From positions 1 to 64,000 of the forward strand of contig JAGNIV010000012.1 in NCBI GenBank assembly GCA_018001015.1: DNA of 64,000 bases, written 5' to 3'. This DNA is from Phenylobacterium sp. (lineage in GTDB: Bacteria > Pseudomonadota > Alphaproteobacteria > Caulobacterales > Caulobacteraceae). Each line of letters begins with the position of its first letter. Position 1 is the stretch's first letter. The position numbers were made by a program, and so were the translations under genes. Shown here in pieces: positions 63,577 through 64,000 of this stretch. The notes under the pieces were generated by a model that was not told the origin of the DNA, searched no databases, and was given only the letters and a program-made list of their open reading frames with translations.

Positions 63577-63629
63577 GGTCTCACCCTAGAAGGAAAGGGT
63601 GGCGGCGCCGCGAGAGCCGTGAAGGACGG

Positions 63630-63800
63630 TTAAAACCCCCTCGGACCTGGTATACCAGGTGGGCGCCATATGCCCGGGCCCACGAGCCCGGACAGGGACA
63701 GCTCCCGTAGAGAGAATTAAGGTCTCTGGGATTTGTTGCCTTCGACGAGATCCGCAGCAGACCCGCCGGAGACCAAGATAGGCCTACGGGGTCAGGTTCT
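63630..63800 (-). ncRNA. ssrS: structured RNA candidate upstream of cyclo-ligase (possible 6S RNA)
   Basis: The 246-bp gap before the cyclo-ligase start has no frame but dense secondary structure: ACCTGGTATACCAGGT (63645-63660), CCGGGC/GCCCGG (63674-63679/63686-63691), an outer stem CCCGTAG/CTACGGG (63704-63710/63784-63790), and inside it GGTCTC/GAGACC (63721-63726/63769-63774). The location is that of 6S RNA in many proteobacteria. On the minus strand TTGAGA (63798-63803) and TATCTT (63775-63780) with a 17-bp spacer form a good promoter. However, some inner pairs use G-U only on the plus strand, so strand and identity are uncertain. Confidence 0.4.
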
Positions 63801-63822
63801 CAAGCGCTGCGCGCGAAAGCCG

Positions 63823-64000
63823 CTATTTGGCCAGGCGCAGGTTGTCGATCGAGCCGGCGATGGCGTCGAAGGCGGCCTGCAGGTCAGACACATCCTGCAC
63901 ATCGTAGAACTTGTCGGGGGTGGACGCGCAGTTCTGCAGCAGGCTGGAGGAGCCGCTGCTGACCTCCACCCGCACGGTATAGACCACGATATCCCGGGCC
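63823..64000 (-). CDS. TadG-like pilus-assembly/VWA-related protein (C-terminal end only)
   Basis: The frame is open from the window edge to TAG 63823. The visible 59 residues (ARDIVVYTVRVEVSSGSSSL, then LQNCASTPDKFYDVQDVSDL, then QAAFDAIAGSIDNLRLAK) match the C-terminal end of TadG-type proteins with a von Willebrand factor A domain, including the conserved NCAS and FYDV segments. Such proteins belong to Tad/Flp pilus loci. Most of the gene is outside the window, so its start and length are unknown. Confidence 0.75.
   Translation of the reverse strand, partial: ARDIVVYTVRVEVSSGSSSLLQNCASTPDKFYDVQDVSDLQAAFDAIAGSIDNLRLAK

Overview
The window is high-GC DNA, almost fully coding on both strands, from a Gram-negative alphaproteobacterium. 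I would place it in the Caulobacteraceae (Phenylobacterium or Caulobacter-like). The reasons are the gene content (two TonB-dependent receptors, SapC, hisS-hisZ-hisG, a PCuAC/YcnI copper cluster, M13 peptidase, many fatty-acyl-CoA enzymes), frequent ATGA overlaps between co-directional genes, and short GC-rich palindromic intergenic repeats. The genus cannot be settled from the sequence alone. No phage, integrase, transposase, CRISPR array or tRNA was recognised, so this looks like ordinary chromosome.

Left part (1-24.8 kb): a truncated OmpA-like porin; a CPA2 cation/H+ antiporter; a four-gene copper-handling cluster (DUF2946 protein, TonB receptor, YcnI/DUF1775, PCuAC); an acyl-CoA synthetase behind a promoter embedded in a perfect inverted repeat; an M13 metallopeptidase; the hisS-hisZ-hisG operon; a siderophore-interacting flavoprotein behind a twin GATATATC operator; plsY, an SDR, pgi, a DsbD/ScsB-type reductase, SapC, a hydratase-2 enzyme and a lipoprotein acid phosphatase.

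Middle (24.8-45.9 kb): aguA-aguB (agmatine to putrescine); a repeat-filled intergenic region; an Oar-like TonB receptor; a GT39-type membrane glycosyltransferase; a secreted MsrA; a 3-oxoacid CoA-transferase pair; a second CPA2 antiporter; a 2OG-Fe(II) oxygenase; a soluble hybrid histidine kinase; a DUF2157/GDYXXLXY pair; rsmD; an enoyl-CoA hydratase whose end overlaps the tail of a pseudouridine synthase; tadA and a DUF6265 protein.

Right part (45.9-64 kb): an alkylsulfatase-like metallo-hydrolase; a second SDR resembling the dehydrogenase half of MFE-2; tandem TauE/SafE permeases; a transglutaminase-like protein; a Tat-exported flavin amine oxidase directly followed by a secreted c-type cytochrome; an acyl-CoA dehydrogenase; groES-groEL with a degenerate CIRCE; several small proteins; an EF-hand protein; a membrane hybrid histidine kinase; and a YmdB-like phosphodiesterase and 5-formyl-THF cyclo-ligase downstream of a structured RNA candidate in the usual 6S RNA position. 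The window ends inside a TadG-like gene.

The most interesting points are the amine oxidase/cytochrome c pair (possible periplasmic amine dehydrogenase), the copper cluster, the structured RNA region next to the cyclo-ligase, a hairpin cluster with a C-rich loop downstream of hisG, and the promoter/operator before the acyl-CoA synthetase.
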